Source: Bordetella parapertussis
GTDB taxonomy: Bacteria; Pseudomonadota; Gammaproteobacteria; Burkholderiales; SG8-41
DNA length: 64,000 nucleotides
Reading direction: 5' to 3'
Assembly (NCBI GenBank): GCA_945885345.1
Contig: CAMCYP010000006.1
Coordinates: 1 to 64,000 of the forward strand
Each line of letters begins with the position of its first letter. Positions within the stretch are counted from its first letter, which is position 1. The notes under the pieces are model-generated. The model worked only from the letters and a program-made list of their open reading frames with translations. It searched no databases and was not told where the DNA came from. The translations under genes were made by a program, and so were the position numbers. Positions 26,905-34,718 of this stretch are shown one piece after another.

Positions 26905-27975
26905 ATGCTGCACCGTACTGACGATCTGCGGATCAAGGAAATCAAGGAACTGGCGCCCCCCGCGCACTTGCTGCGCGAACTCGCACTCAGCGAAAAAGCC
27001 GCCAACACGACGTTTGAAGCGCGTCAGGACATTCATCGCATCCTGCACGGCGCCGATGACCGTCTGCTGGTGATCATGGGGCCGTGTTCGGTGCACGACG
27101 TCAAGGCCGCCAAGGAATACGCCGGCAAGCTGCTTGATGCGAAGAAAAAACTTGCCGCCGATCTGCTGATCGTGATGCGCGTCTATTTCGAGAAGCCGCG
27201 CACCACCGTGGGCTGGAAGGGGTTGATCAACGATCCCAACCTCGACGGCAGTTTCCGCATCAACGAAGGCCTGAAGATTGCCCGCGAACTGCTGCTTGAA
27301 CTGAACGAAAGCGGCATGCCGGTGGGCTGCGAATTCCTCGACATGATCACGCCGCAGTACATCGCCGACCTGGTGTCCTGGGGCGCCATCGGTGCGCGGA
27401 CCACCGAGTCGCAGATCCATCGTGAACTCGCATCCGGGCTGTCCTGCCCGGTCGGTTTCAAGAACGGCACCGACGGCAATATCAAGATCGCCATTGACGC
27501 CATTCGCGCGGCGCAGGCGCCGCATCATTTCCTGTCGGTGACCAAGGCCGGGCATTCGGCCATTGTGTCGACCACCGGCAACGAGGATTGTCATCTGATC
27601 CTGCGCGGCGGCAAGGAACCGAATTACGACGCGCCGAGTGTCGATGCCGCGGGGCGTGGCCTGGCGGATGCCGGCATTCCGGCGCGGATCATGATCGACT
27701 TCAGCCATAGCAATAGCAGCAAGAAGCCGGAGAAGCAGGTCGACGTCGGGCAGAACGTGGCCGGCCAGGTGGCTGGCGGCGACGACCGCATTTTCGGCGT
27801 CATGGTGGAAAGCCATCTGAAGGCGGGGCGGCAAGACCTGCTGCCGGGCAAGCCGCTGACCTATGGTGTCAGCATCACCGATGGCTGCATCGGCTGGGAA
27901 GAAAGCCGGACGCTGCTGGAGACGCTGGCGGACGGTGTGCGCAAGCGCCGGCTCAAAGCCGTCGCTGCCAATTAG
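26905..27975 (+). CDS. aroG: 3-deoxy-7-phosphoheptulonate synthase (class I)
   Basis: First step of the shikimate pathway: phosphoenolpyruvate and erythrose 4-phosphate to DAHP. The 356-residue chain matches the AroG/AroF/AroH family: MGPCSVHD with the metal cysteine at 61 as in E. coli AroG, PRTTVGWKGLINDP, GARTTESQIHRELASGLS, SVTKAGHSAIV and DFSHSNSSKKPEKQ. Which amino acid inhibits it cannot be read with certainty. AAGGAAGG precedes the ATG at a slightly long distance. It is transcribed with, or just before, the cyclic-nucleotide-binding gene. Confidence 0.96.
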   Translation: MLHRTDDLRIKEIKELAPPAHLLRELALSEKAANTTFEARQDIHRILHGADDRLLVIMGPCSVHDVKAAKEYAGKLLDAKKKLAADLLIVMRVYFEKPRTTVGWKGLINDPNLDGSFRINEGLKIARELLLELNESGMPVGCEFLDMITPQYIADLVSWGAIGARTTESQIHRELASGLSCPVGFKNGTDGNIKIAIDAIRAAQAPHHFLSVTKAGHSAIVSTTGNEDCHLILRGGKEPNYDAPSVDAAGRGLADAGIPARIMIDFSHSNSSKKPEKQVDVGQNVAGQVAGGDDRIFGVMVESHLKAGRQDLLPGKPLTYGVSITDGCIGWEESRTLLETLADGVRKRRLKAVAAN

Positions 27976-28027
27976 CGGGGGGTGCGGGATGCGGCTACAC
28001 TGGCGGCTGCATCACCCCTGAACCCTT

Positions 28028-28573
28028 ATGGCCCAAGACGACCTCAGCGCGGTAACTGACCAGAACAACCTCGCCAAGCTCGAACGCGTGGGGGCCGGCA
28101 CCGCCATTGCCGGGGAAATCTTCGGGCTGGTCGGCAAGTCGCAGTTTTTCACCGAATTTTCGCAGGAAGACATTTCCATTCTCGCCGGCTACATGGCGGT
28201 CTATCGCGCGCAGCCCGGCGAGATCCTCATTCGCGAAGGCGACGCCGGTGATTTCATGGTGCTGATTGTCGAGGGGGAAGTCGATATCCTGAAAACCAGT
28301 TATCGCGCCGAGCAGCAGCACATGACCAGTGCCGGCCCCGGCATGACACTGGGCGAGATGTCGATGATTGACGGCGAGCCGCGATTCGCCTCCTGTATGG
28401 CGTCACAACCCACCACCTTTGCCGTACTGACCCGCGATAACATGGCCAAAATTATCCTGGATCACCCGGGCCTCGGTTCGAAGATCCTGGTGAAAATGGT
28501 CACCATGCTGTCGCTGCGGCTGCGCCAGACCAGCGCGCGCTTGCTGCGGGTGATGGAAGACAGCCGCCAGTAA
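28028..28573 (+). CDS. Cyclic nucleotide-binding domain protein without DNA-binding domain
   Basis: A 181-residue protein consisting of a Crp-type beta barrel (about residues 45-150): GEILIREGDAGDFMVLIVEG and the phosphate-binding cassette region GEMSMIDGEPRFAS are clear. A helix follows, but there is no helix-turn-helix, so it is not a transcription factor of the Crp/Fnr type. It may bind cAMP, perhaps that made by the cyclase at 16094, and act through protein contacts; this link is inference. Confidence 0.85.
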   Translation: MAQDDLSAVTDQNNLAKLERVGAGTAIAGEIFGLVGKSQFFTEFSQEDISILAGYMAVYRAQPGEILIREGDAGDFMVLIVEGEVDILKTSYRAEQQHMTSAGPGMTLGEMSMIDGEPRFASCMASQPTTFAVLTRDNMAKIILDHPGLGSKILVKMVTMLSLRLRQTSARLLRVMEDSRQ

Positions 28574-28620
28574 ATTCTGCCCGTGCCGAATCCGCGCCTC
28601 AAGCGCGCCGGTTGCTGCCC

Positions 28621-29538
28621 ATGATTTTTCCGATGACGTCATTGCAGCACACCGGCATGCGCGCATTGTGCTGTGCGATAGGTCTGGGCTTTCTGCTGAG
28701 TGCCAGCGCCGCTGCGGCGCAGGAGGTACAGGTCGTTGACGGCCGCGGCGTGACCATCCGGCGGGCGCAGCCCGCGCAGCGCATCATCACGCTGACGCCG
28801 CATCTTACCGAGCTTGTTTTTGCCGCCGGCGCCGGCGCACATCTCGCCGGCGTGGCGCGGTTCAGCAATTATCCCGAGGCGGCCCGCCGGTTGCCAGTGG
28901 TCAGTGACGCCGGACAGTTTGACCCCGAGTTGCTGCTGGCATTGAAACCGGACCTGGTGCTGGCGTGGAAAAACGGAACCCCTGCGGCCGTCGTGGCGCG
29001 GCTGGAAAACCTCGGCTTGACGGTATTTGTTGCGGAATTCACCCGACTGGAGGATGTCGCGCGCGGCATCGAAGCCATCGCGACGCTGGCCGGCACCCTG
29101 CCGGCGGGATTGCGTTCCCGTGACGCCTACAACGCCGGGCTGCGGGCCTTGCGCACGCGACGTTACAGCGGCGCACCGGTGCGCGTGTTTTACGAGATCT
29201 GGCCGCAGCCGCTGATGACTGTCAACGGCACGCATATCATCAGTGATGTGCTTGCACTGTGCGGCGGCGTGAATATTTTCGGTGCGTTGCGGCCATTGAC
29301 TCCGGAAGTGTCGCGCGAGGCGCTGCTGGCTGCGCGGCCCGAAGTCGCGCTGGGCGGCAGTTCTGCAGAGACGGCAGCCGTGTTTGCCGCGCGCTGGGCG
29401 GGGTTGCCACCACCGCTGGGCGCGATTCCCGTGCATTACATCGCCCCCGATCTGATCCAGCGGCCGACACCGCGTTTGCTGGAGGGTGCGCGCCTGGTTT
29501 GCGCGCATCTCGACGCAGTGCGCGCGGCGCGGCGCTGA
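28621..29538 (+). CDS. BtuF-like cobalamin/iron-type periplasmic binding protein
   Basis: A class III periplasmic binding protein of about 305 residues: signal peptide (MRALCCAIGLGFLLSASAAAA-Q), then RIITLTPHLTELVFAAGAG, DAGQFDPELLLALKPDLVLA and the long linking helix. These are typical of BtuF and haem/siderophore binders. No permease or ATPase is in the window. The next gene, on the other strand, modifies cobalamin, which favours B12 as ligand. The start is uncertain: TTG 28612, ATG 28621, ATG 28633 and ATG 28657 all lack a good ribosome binding site, and ATG 28657 would begin directly at the signal peptide. Confidence 0.82.
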   Translation: MIFPMTSLQHTGMRALCCAIGLGFLLSASAAAAQEVQVVDGRGVTIRRAQPAQRIITLTPHLTELVFAAGAGAHLAGVARFSNYPEAARRLPVVSDAGQFDPELLLALKPDLVLAWKNGTPAAVVARLENLGLTVFVAEFTRLEDVARGIEAIATLAGTLPAGLRSRDAYNAGLRALRTRRYSGAPVRVFYEIWPQPLMTVNGTHIISDVLALCGGVNIFGALRPLTPEVSREALLAARPEVALGGSSAETAAVFAARWAGLPPPLGAIPVHYIAPDLIQRPTPRLLEGARLVCAHLDAVRAARR

Positions 29539-29553
29539 GCGAGTTGCCCGGTT

Positions 29554-30111
29554 TCAGCCGCGGTTGCGGCCCTGTTGCCACAGCACGTCGCCGTTACCGC
29601 CGGATTGATTGAGCGTGCGAGCCAGCACAAACAGCAGGTCGGACAGCCGGTTCAGGTATTGCACTTGCAGTGGCGGCAATTTCTCTTCCCGTGCCAAAGC
29701 CACCAGCGTGCGTTCGGCGCGGCGGCAGATGGTGCGCGCCATGTGCGCGAGTGCGGCAGGGCGCGTGCCGCCGGGCAACACGAATTCCTTCAACGCCGGC
29801 AGACCGGTGTTAAACCGGGTGACCAGTTCTTCCATACGCGCCAGGTGCGCGTTGCTGATCAGTGCATGTCCCGGCAGGCTCAGTTCGCCGCCGAGATCGA
29901 ACAAGTCGTGCTGCACGCCGAGCAGTGCGTCGCGGATGCCGGCAGGCAATGCCTCCTCGGTCAGCAACACGCCGATGGCGCTGTTCAGTTCGTCGACATC
30001 ACCGAGTGCCGCGACGCGCGTCTGATCCTTGGCGATGCGGGCGCCGGAAGCGAGCCCGGTGCTGCCGTCGTCGCCGGTGCGGGTCACGATTTTGGATAGC
30101 CGGTTTGCCAT
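29554..30111 (-). CDS. pduO: ATP:cob(I)alamin adenosyltransferase, PduO type
   Basis: Transfers the adenosyl group of ATP to cob(I)alamin, giving adenosylcobalamin. The 185-residue product shows the PduO N-terminal ATP loop TRTGDDGSTGLASGARIAKD, then ALGDVDELNSAIG, and the conserved RRAERTLVAL helix. ATG 30111 is preferred over 30138 because a TATAAT at 30137-30142 would start transcription near 30130, inside the longer version. The gene converges with the BtuF-like gene, consistent with a small B12 uptake and activation locus. Confidence 0.92.
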   Translation of the reverse strand: MANRLSKIVTRTGDDGSTGLASGARIAKDQTRVAALGDVDELNSAIGVLLTEEALPAGIRDALLGVQHDLFDLGGELSLPGHALISNAHLARMEELVTRFNTGLPALKEFVLPGGTRPAALAHMARTICRRAERTLVALAREEKLPPLQVQYLNRLSDLLFVLARTLNQSGGNGDVLWQQGRNRG

Positions 30112-30136
30112 GATTTCGGTCACTTGAAGGTCATGC

Positions 30137-30142
30137 ATTATA
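30137..30142 (-). promoter_or_regulatory. -10 element (TATAAT) of the PduO-type gene
   Basis: A perfect TATAAT on the minus strand, 26 bases before the ATG at 30111. The -35 region is GC-rich and weak. Confidence 0.45.
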
Positions 30143-30225
30143 GGCGCCGCGATGCAGTGCGCGGCACGCCGTGATAATCTGCCTTCAGTGCAACCGGTGC
30201 TGCAGACAAGAAACCGGTGCGAGTT

Positions 30226-30300
30226 TTATTGAAAGTTGCCTGAATCATGACAAAAACATGCCTCTGACGAGGCTGTCATGTTTTTGGTAATGCTCAATAA
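30226..30300 (+). promoter_or_regulatory. Dyad-rich leader of the universal stress gene
   Basis: Nested inverted repeats: TTATTGA (30226-30232) with TCAATAA (30294-30300); CATGACA (30246-30252) with TGTCATG (30274-30280); CAAAAACATG (30251-30260) with CATGTTTTTG (30277-30286); GCCTC (30260-30264) with GAGGC (30269-30273). The second and third pairings share bases and exclude each other. A 9-base direct repeat AACCGGTGC lies just upstream at 30192 and 30212. This could be an RNA switch, an operator or a terminator. Confidence 0.5.
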
Positions 30301-30324
30301 TCGACAGGCTGGAGGAGGCCCCGC

Positions 30325-30768
30325 ATGTTCAAGAACATCCTGATTTACACCGATGGCTCCAAGCTGTCGCGCAAGGCGCTGGTGACCGGCATCAAGCTGG
30401 CGAAAATGTCTGCCGGCAAAGTAACTTTTTTATATGTCCTGCCGCGGCTGGATCCGATGATTTTCGCCGAGGGCTATGTGCCGGAGCCGGACTGGATGGA
30501 CAATTACGAAAGCACGTCGCGTGACAATGCCAAAGCCTATCTGGCGCGGGCCGAAGTGCTGGCGGGCAAATCCAATGTCGCCTGCGCTACGCGGATGGCC
30601 AGTGCCGACCGGCCGTACAAGGAAATCATTGCCACGGCGCGCACACGCAATTGCGATGCCATCGTGATGCCGTCGCGCGGACGCAAGGGGCTGACTGCGG
30701 TACTGCTAGGCAGCGAAACCATGGAAGTGCTGACCCGCTGCACCCGCCCGGTTATCGTCGTCAGATAA
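30325..30768 (+). CDS. Universal stress protein (UspA family)
   Basis: A 147-residue UspA-domain protein, probably ATP-binding: KNILIYTDGSKLSRKALVTG at the start and the nucleotide loop PSRGRKGLTAVLLGSET near the end. The first glycine of the usual G-x2-G-x9-G-S/T loop is Pro here, which may weaken nucleotide binding. GGAGGAGG stands before the ATG, an unusually strong ribosome binding site. It is preceded by the dyad-rich leader and ends seven bases from the stop of the convergent SulP gene. It resembles the second Usp at 60949. Confidence 0.92.
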   Translation: MFKNILIYTDGSKLSRKALVTGIKLAKMSAGKVTFLYVLPRLDPMIFAEGYVPEPDWMDNYESTSRDNAKAYLARAEVLAGKSNVACATRMASADRPYKEIIATARTRNCDAIVMPSRGRKGLTAVLLGSETMEVLTRCTRPVIVVR

Positions 30769-30774
30769 AGTTAA

Positions 30775-30791
30775 ATTAAAACAATTGCTTA
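30775..30791 (-). repeat. AT-rich element, copy D, at the SulP stop codon
   Basis: On the minus strand TAAGCAATTGTTTTAA, matching copy C (TAAGTAATTGTTTTTA) closely. Part of it encodes the last residues and stop of the SulP gene, so this copy lies between two convergent genes and cannot be a promoter for either. Confidence 0.5.
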
Positions 30792-32644
30792 TTTGGATTT
30801 GACGGCGCCGCTGCGCTGGCCGGCCGGGCATCGCCGTTGGGCAGGCTGGCGCGGCATTCGCGGAAAATCTGCAGCTTGCAGTCACGGCAGACCGCCGGAT
30901 CAAGCTTGCGGTAGATCGCCGCGATGGCGTTGCGTTTGACCGGGAACATGTTGTCGTTGCCGATATCGTTCAGGTAGCCGCCCCGGCGCAGCAGACCGAC
31001 CACTTCATCCTTCAGTCGGTAGAAATACAATCCCCCGCCGAGCCTTTGCCGGCGCTTGGCTTCATGCGCCAGGAGTTCGGCACCGGCTACATCGACGAAG
31101 TTGATGCCGCTGGCGACCACCAGTACATGTTTTTGCATGTTGTGCTCGCCGATCCGGTGCAGCATCTGCTGCATGTGGTCGACAGCGCCGAAAAAAATCG
31201 AACCGTTGACGCGCAGGCATTTCACCTGCGGGCAGTCCGGCAGGCCGGTATCCGCAGAATAGTGATAACTGTTTTCTTCGGGATCCGGTTTGACGTCAAG
31301 GATCACCGGGTGTGATGTGCGTTTCAGGTACAGCATCAGCGACAGCAGGATGCCGGTGTAAATCGCGAATTCCAGTTGTACGAACAGCGTCGCCAGCAGT
31401 GTGACGGCAAGCACCACGCTTTCTGACAGGCTGGTACGGATGATATTGCGGATCTGCGGGATGTCGATCAATCCCCAGGCCACCATGAACAGGATGCCCG
31501 CCATGGTCGGCACTGGCAGGAAATGCACCAGGGGCGCTACCAGCAGCACGATCAGCAGCAGGAATACCGCGGACAGGATGGAGGCGAGGGGGGTGCGCGC
31601 ACCGGCTTCATAGTTGACGCCGCTGCGGTTGAAGGAACCGCTGGACGCATAAGCCGAGAAGAAACTGCCGGCAAGGTTGGACAGGCCCTGGTCGATGAAC
31701 TCCTGGTTGCCGTCGATGCGCTGTTCCGAGCGTACCGCAATGGCGCGGGCAATGGACACTGCCTCGGTCAGGCCGAGCATGGTCACCGCCACGGCGATGG
31801 ACGCCGTTTTGCGCAGTGCTTCCAGCGAAAAGTCAGGTGCTTCAAACCGCGGAAATATGCCGGACAGCGCCTTCACGGTTTCGATCTGGTTTCGCGCGTC
31901 CAGTTGCGGGATCAGGCCCAGCGCCAGCGTGTACAGCGTACCGGCAATCATTGCGACGATCATGTACGGCAGCCTGCGGTAGCGGCGTTTTACGAAAATC
32001 CCGACCAGCAGCGTGATCATGCCGACCGAGGCGACATACCAGTTGATGTCGTCCAGTCCGTACAGGGTCTGGCGCAGGGTTTCGGCGAAGGAAATGCCGC
32101 GCGGCATCGGAATGCCGAGGAAATGGGGCAGTTGGGTGCTGATGATCAGCAGTCCGGCGCCGGCGGTGAAGCCGAGGACCACGGTGTGCGAAATGAAGTT
32201 GACCAGCGCGCCCATGCGGGCGAGGCCCATTGCAAGCTGGAACACGCCGGTCAGGAAAGTCATCATCAGCACCAGCCGGATGTATTCCGGGGTGCCGGGC
32301 GCGGCGACACCGCTCATCGTCGAATAGATCACAATGGAAATGGCGGTGGTTGGCCCCGAGACCAGGTGCCAGCTGGAGCCGAATAGCGCGGCAATGACCG
32401 CAGGGATCATCGCGGCATAGAGTCCGTATTCCGGTGGCAGGCCGGCGATGGTGGCGAAAGCCACGCCCTGCGGCAGTACCACGATGGCACCGGTGATGCC
32501 CGCCAAAGCGTCGGCGCGCAGCGTCTCGCGGCCGACCATCGGCCACCAGTTCAGGAACGGCAGTAAGCGGCCAGCGAACTGCAGCAGTTCGGGGCGGGAG
32601 CGGATTAAAAACTTCAAGGGCTTTCCCGGAGCAATGGTTTTCAT
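30776..32644 (-). CDS. SulP family anion transporter with STAS domain
   Basis: A 622-residue inner membrane carrier. About a dozen hydrophobic helices cover residues 45-440, with the SulP signatures LPQGVAFATIAGLPPEYGLYAAMIPA and GFTAGAGLLI, then a cytoplasmic STAS domain (about 470-580: VNGSIFFGAVDHM, VLVVASGINFVDVAGAELL). Substrates of the family include sulfate and bicarbonate; the sequence does not decide. The C-terminal tail holds a CRDCKLQIFREC cysteine cluster. It diverges from the cytochrome genes and converges with the Usp gene. Confidence 0.92.
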   Translation of the reverse strand: MKTIAPGKPLKFLIRSRPELLQFAGRLLPFLNWWPMVGRETLRADALAGITGAIVVLPQGVAFATIAGLPPEYGLYAAMIPAVIAALFGSSWHLVSGPTTAISIVIYSTMSGVAAPGTPEYIRLVLMMTFLTGVFQLAMGLARMGALVNFISHTVVLGFTAGAGLLIISTQLPHFLGIPMPRGISFAETLRQTLYGLDDINWYVASVGMITLLVGIFVKRRYRRLPYMIVAMIAGTLYTLALGLIPQLDARNQIETVKALSGIFPRFEAPDFSLEALRKTASIAVAVTMLGLTEAVSIARAIAVRSEQRIDGNQEFIDQGLSNLAGSFFSAYASSGSFNRSGVNYEAGARTPLASILSAVFLLLIVLLVAPLVHFLPVPTMAGILFMVAWGLIDIPQIRNIIRTSLSESVVLAVTLLATLFVQLEFAIYTGILLSLMLYLKRTSHPVILDVKPDPEENSYHYSADTGLPDCPQVKCLRVNGSIFFGAVDHMQQMLHRIGEHNMQKHVLVVASGINFVDVAGAELLAHEAKRRQRLGGGLYFYRLKDEVVGLLRRGGYLNDIGNDNMFPVKRNAIAAIYRKLDPAVCRDCKLQIFRECRASLPNGDARPASAAAPSNPNKQLF

Positions 32645-32669
32645 TATGGGACATCATGGCAGTGCATGC

Positions 32670-32705
32670 CAATCAGCTAAATTTGCCCGGCAATCAGCGA
32701 ATTTT
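32670..32705. promoter_or_regulatory. Direct repeats before the cytochrome pair
   Basis: CAATCAGC occurs at 32670 and again at 32691, each followed by an AAATTT-like run. The offset of 21 bases is two helical turns, the spacing of paired regulator sites. It lies in the divergent gap before the cytochrome c genes. Confidence 0.35.
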
Positions 32706-32711
32706 TTGGGC

Positions 32712-32717
32712 TATAAT
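32712..32717 (+). promoter_or_regulatory. -10 element (TATAAT) of the cytochrome c pair
   Basis: A perfect TATAAT 40 bases before the first cytochrome ATG. No -35 box at normal spacing is seen, in line with activator control from the CAATCAGC repeats (inference). Confidence 0.45.
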
Positions 32718-32756
32718 CTGCGCCCTGCGTCGTTCAAAAAAGGAAAGAGCGCCTTC

Positions 32757-33098
32757 ATGATACGGTTAACTGCAATCTGCCTCGGTCTCGGTATGGTACT
32801 GGCCCCGGGCATCTCCCAGGCGGCTGATGGCGATCCGGTGGCGGGCAAGGGCAAGACCGCGATGTGTGCCGGCTGCCACGGCATCGAGGGTTATAAAACC
32901 GCGTTTCCCGTGACTTACAGCGTACCGAAACTGGGCGGGCAGCATGCCGCCTACATCGTCAAGGCGCTGCAGGAGTACAAGGGTGGCGACCGCATGCATC
33001 CGTCGATGCGTGCGATTGCGGCGGGTCTGACGGATCAGGACATGGCCGATGTCGCGGCGTATTACGCCTCTTCGCCGACGCATTCGGCATCGAAATAA
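32757..33098 (+). CDS. Periplasmic monohaem cytochrome c (class I, c553/c4-like)
   Basis: A 113-residue secreted cytochrome: signal peptide to about residue 22 (GISQA-A), haem site CAGCHG, and the distal Met likely in HPSMRAIAAGL. The frame is open far upstream, but AAAGGAAAGAG at 32740-32750 and the signal peptide fix the start at 32757. It is followed after 18 bases by a second, similar cytochrome. Together they resemble the two halves of dihaem cytochrome c4 as separate proteins. They probably carry electrons to terminal oxidases or denitrification enzymes. Confidence 0.92.
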   Translation: MIRLTAICLGLGMVLAPGISQAADGDPVAGKGKTAMCAGCHGIEGYKTAFPVTYSVPKLGGQHAAYIVKALQEYKGGDRMHPSMRAIAAGLTDQDMADVAAYYASSPTHSASK

Positions 33099-33116
33099 CG
33101 GCTTCAGGGGATAGCG

Positions 33117-33437
33117 ATGAACAAACTGTTGTGGATCGCCGCTTGCGCGGCGCTGCTGGCCAGCGGCCCGGCACTGGCTGCAAATCCTGTCGCGGGTCAG
33201 GAAAAAGCCAAAACCTGCGCCGCCTGTCATGGGGCGGACGGCAACAGTGCCGCCCCGGATTTTCCGCGGCTGGCCGGCCAGAACTTTGATTACCTGGTCA
33301 AGGCCCTGTCGGATTACAAGGCGGGCGAACGCAAAAACGTGATCATGGCACCGCAGGCCGCCAACCTGTCGCAACGTGACATCGAAGATCTGGCCGCCTA
33401 TTTCTCGCGCCAGCACGGGCTCGTGGTCAAATACTGA
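33117..33437 (+). CDS. Periplasmic monohaem cytochrome c (class I, c553/c4-like)
   Basis: A 106-residue secreted cytochrome with a signal peptide (GPALA-A, about residue 21), haem site CAACHG, and the distal Met in KNVIMAPQAANLS. DIEDLAAYFSRQ is the usual C-terminal helix. GGGGA precedes the ATG. The gene ends just before a strong terminator shared with nth. Confidence 0.93.
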   Translation: MNKLLWIAACAALLASGPALAANPVAGQEKAKTCAACHGADGNSAAPDFPRLAGQNFDYLVKALSDYKAGERKNVIMAPQAANLSQRDIEDLAAYFSRQHGLVVKY

Positions 33438-33451
33438 GTTTCCGCCGCATC

Positions 33452-33482
33452 AAAAAACGCGCCGCTTCCCGGCGCGTTTTTT
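33452..33482. terminator. Bidirectional intrinsic terminator
   Basis: A perfect 13-base stem (AAAAAACGCGCCG with CGGCGCGTTTTTT) around the loop CTTCC. It ends transcription of the cytochrome pair and of the convergent nth gene, whose stop codon overlaps the T tract. Confidence 0.93.
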
Positions 33483-34113
33483 ATTTCGTTTTCTGGCGAA
33501 ACTCGCACAGGTCATTGATCAGGCACTCGCCGCAGTGCGGTTTGCGCGCGACGCAGATATAACGGCCGTGCAGGATCAGCCAGTGGTGGGCGTGCAGCTT
33601 GAATTTCTCCGGTGTCACCTTCAGCAGTTTCTGTTCGACGGCCAGTACGTCCTTGCCCGGTGCCAGACCGGTGCGATTGCTGATGCGAAAGATGTGCGTA
33701 TCAACAGCGATCGTCGGTTCACCAAAAGCGATATTCAGCACGACATTGGCCGTCTTGCGTCCGACCCCCGGTAATTCTTCCAGCGCAGCGCGGTCGCGCG
33801 GCACGGCACCACCGTGTTTTTCAAGCAGGATGGCGCAGGTGGCGATAATGTTTTTTGCCTTGGTGCGGTAGAGGCCTATGCTCTTGATGTATTGCTCCAG
33901 CCCGGACACGCCCAGTTTCAGCATTGCCTGTGGCGTGTTCACTTTGCGGTACAGCGGCCCGGTTGCGCGGTTGACACTTCTGTCGGTGGCCTGCGCGGAC
34001 AGGATGACGGCGACCAGCAGTTCGAACGACGATGCGTATTCCAGCTCTCCGCGCGGTTCGGGATTGGCGTTGCGGAAACGTTCGAAAATGGCCAGTCGTT
34101 TTGCGGGATTCAC
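33481..34113 (-). CDS. nth: Endonuclease III
   Basis: Base-excision repair glycosylase and AP lyase for oxidised pyrimidines. With the GTG start at 34113 the protein has 211 residues, as in E. coli, and the catalytic Lys120 (LPGVGRKTAN) and Asp138 (AVDTHIFR) fall at the same numbers, which settles the start over the longer frame to 34203. The iron-sulfur cluster motif is C-x6-C-x2-C-x5-C in CVARKPHCGECLINDLC. rsxB lies nearby, a frequent neighbour of nth. Confidence 0.96.
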   Translation of the reverse strand: MNPAKRLAIFERFRNANPEPRGELEYASSFELLVAVILSAQATDRSVNRATGPLYRKVNTPQAMLKLGVSGLEQYIKSIGLYRTKAKNIIATCAILLEKHGGAVPRDRAALEELPGVGRKTANVVLNIAFGEPTIAVDTHIFRISNRTGLAPGKDVLAVEQKLLKVTPEKFKLHAHHWLILHGRYICVARKPHCGECLINDLCEFRQKTK

Positions 34114-34151
34114 GGTATTTTTCGGGCGTGTTGTGGAAATGGCCAGGTGAT

Positions 34152-34157
34152 TATAAT
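34152..34157 (+). promoter_or_regulatory. -10 element (TATAAT) of the SH3/protease pair
   Basis: A perfect TATAAT 28 bases before the SH3-protein ATG, with TTGTGG at 34131-34136 as a possible -35 at a short 15-base spacing. Confidence 0.5.
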
Positions 34158-34184
34158 GGGCACATTGATCCCACGGAGTTCCTG

Positions 34185-34718
34185 ATGCGACGTTCAGCGG
34201 CACAGTTGCTCAACCGTTGTTTGTTGACTGTCGTGTTCGCGATGGTTGTCACTGCGGCAGTTGCCGAGCCGGTGACGGTGGAGCGTGACAGCGTATTGCG
34301 TGCCGAGCCGCGCATCGATGCCGGCGTTGCCGGCAATCTTGCCAAGGGCGCGACCGGTGATGCGGTGGCGCGGCAGGGCGCCTGGGTGCAGGTCAAGTCC
34401 GGCACGGCGACCGGCTGGCTTTATTCCTTCAATGTCCGGTTTGGCGCGATGGGTACCGCTGGCAGCAGCGGCGGGGGCGGCGGATCGGCGCTGGGTCGTG
34501 TATTCGGCCCGCGCCAGCAGGTCAATGTCACCGCCACCATCGGCATCCGCGGCCTTGATGAAGAGGATCTCAAGCAGGCGCATTTCGACGAAAGTCAGAT
34601 GCGACAGCTTGATGGTTACGCCGCCAGTCGGGAGCAGGCGGCGGCGCAGGCCGGGGAATCCGGGTTGAGTGCTGTCAAGGTCGAGTATTTCGACTCGGCC
34701 AGCGGGGGTAGTCAATGA
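34185..34718 (+). CDS. Exported SH3-domain protein
   Basis: A 177-residue protein with a signal peptide (residues 1-27, AAVA-E) and a bacterial SH3 domain (about 30-85: SVLRAEPRIDAGVAGNLAKG to GWLYSFNV). A Gly-Ser linker and a C-terminal part (TIGIRGLDEEDL) follow. ATG 34185 is preferred to the open frame from 34032 because of the signal peptide and CGGAG upstream. The stop overlaps the start of the M48 protease gene (ATGA), so the two are coupled and probably work together in the envelope. Confidence 0.88.
   Translation: MRRSAAQLLNRCLLTVVFAMVVTAAVAEPVTVERDSVLRAEPRIDAGVAGNLAKGATGDAVARQGAWVQVKSGTATGWLYSFNVRFGAMGTAGSSGGGGGSALGRVFGPRQQVNVTATIGIRGLDEEDLKQAHFDESQMRQLDGYAASREQAAAQAGESGLSAVKVEYFDSASGGSQ

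Noticed and set aside
27976-28018. Hairpin between aroG and the cyclic-nucleotide-binding gene
   Set aside because: GGGGTG and CACCCC can pair, but the stem needs a four-base bulge and a long loop, and no T tract follows; too weak to call a terminator.
28574-28660. Possible cobalamin riboswitch before the BtuF-like gene
   Set aside because: The gap after the cyclic-nucleotide-binding gene is under 90 bases and has no B12-box-like sequence; a riboswitch would not fit.
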